Of a stretch of 5,692 bases of DNA, positions 5,228 to 5,692 are shown one piece after another (the first letter of the stretch is position 1; every line of letters begins with the position of its first letter). The position numbers and the translations under genes are program-made. The notes below the pieces were generated by a model that was given only the letters and a program-made list of their open reading frames with translations, had not been told where the DNA came from and did no database searches. Location of the stretch: NCBI GenBank assembly GCA_023421875.1, contig JAEZSM010000066.1, forward strand, positions 1 to 5,692, in the 5' to 3' direction. The stretch is from Spirochaetota bacterium. GTDB taxonomy: Bacteria; Spirochaetota; Spirochaetia; Treponematales; Rectinemataceae.

Positions 5228-5692
5228 ATGGCGAGACCTAAGAGTTTGAATATCGCCGAGATGAGCTACGACGAAGTAGCGCAGCATCTCAAGACCAACG
5301 ACACCATCCTCGTGTCCATGGGATCCAATGAGAAGCACGGAGCCCACTGCCCCCTCGGGACCGACGCCTTCACCGCCATGGGCGTAATCGAGAGAGCCGC
5401 CGAGCTTTCCAACACCCTCTACACCCCCTGCATCCCCGTCGGCTACTCCCCCCACCACATGGGCGAGCTCGGCCAGGGCACCGGCACCCTCACCTTCTCC
5501 GGCGACACCTATCGCCGGGTTGTCTACGACCTGGCCAAGAGTCTCATCTACCACGGCTACAACAAGCTCGTCTTCGTCACCCACCACGGATCCAACTCCA
5601 AGGTTATCGACGAAATCTTGCGCAGGATCCGCTACGAGTCCGGCGCCTTCGTGGGCTGGTACAAGACCCCCACCGAGCGCAACTACGAGCTC
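5228..5692 (+). CDS. Creatininase-family metallohydrolase, N-terminal part (runs off right edge)
   Basis: 155 codons are open to the window edge; the family usually has about 240-260 residues, so roughly the last third is missing. The metal-site block MGSNEKHGAHCPLGTD (31-46) supplies E35, H37 and D46. GTGTLTFSG follows at 84-92, and THHGSN (118-123) stands where the family's NGHGGN block occurs, with H120 as a further ligand. This is a two-metal cytoplasmic fold whose members open cyclic amides (creatinine) or act on pyrimidine and cofactor intermediates. I also recall an inositol-pathway ring-opening hydrolase annotated in this family, but that cannot be checked here. AAGGAG at 5216-5221 is 6 bases before the ATG. 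The gene follows the aldolase by 70 bases on the same strand. Ring opening of a cyclic substrate upstream of the aldolase is a reasonable inference; creatinine itself is not indicated. Confidence 0.9.
   Translation, partial: MARPKSLNIAEMSYDEVAQHLKTNDTILVSMGSNEKHGAHCPLGTDAFTAMGVIERAAELSNTLYTPCIPVGYSPHHMGELGQGTGTLTFSGDTYRRVVYDLAKSLIYHGYNKLVFVTHHGSNSKVIDEILRRIRYESGAFVGWYKTPTERNYEL

Overview
The window is bacterial DNA. Its coding stretches are moderately GC-rich, C/G dominates third codon positions in the larger genes, nearly every start has an AGGAG-type ribosome binding site, and sigma70-like promoters are visible. The phylum cannot be settled from the sequence. A spirochaete or another fermentative anaerobe is only a guess. 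No RNA genes, insertion sequences or CRISPR arrays were seen.

Layout. A divergent gene reads leftward off the left edge (1-409, minus): the N-terminal part of an acetamidase/formamidase-family protein. A compact divergent promoter region (410-547) separates it from a rightward two-gene cupin operon (548-952 and 952-1290, overlapping by one base). The second cupin carries the His/His/Gln/His metal site of the KdgF type. A 121-base gap with a hairpin follows, then a second promoter (1412-1441). This promoter opens a block made of an internally deleted adenosine deaminase remnant (1451-1807), a long, divergent transketolase-like enzyme of 799 residues (1824-4223) and a pyruvate-type Schiff-base aldolase (4273-5157). 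The aldolase resembles 4-hydroxy-2-oxoglutarate or 2-keto-3-deoxy sugar acid aldolases more than true dihydrodipicolinate synthase. A creatininase-fold metallohydrolase (5228 to the right edge) ends the window.

How the genes may work together. Metal-dependent hydrolases, a KdgF-like cupin, a pyruvate aldolase and a transketolase suggest a catabolic cluster for a sugar acid, cyclitol or related ring compound. In this reading the ring is opened, a 2-keto-3-deoxy acid is split to pyruvate plus an aldehyde, and two-carbon units are shuffled by the transketolase. The substrate is not determined by the sequence. A rival reading, based on the formamidase, creatininase and deaminase homologies, is breakdown of a nitrogenous compound. 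No transporter, kinase, dehydrogenase or regulator lies inside the window.

The most notable points are four. A 19-base element matches at 15 of 19 positions at both rightward promoters and looks like the operator of an unseen regulator. The adenosine deaminase gene keeps its frame, start and end but has lost its middle and half of its catalytic site. The transketolase has an altered TPP motif, an apparently missing phosphate-binding arginine and a long Ala/Pro-rich linker. The gene combination itself does not match a standard operon known to me.
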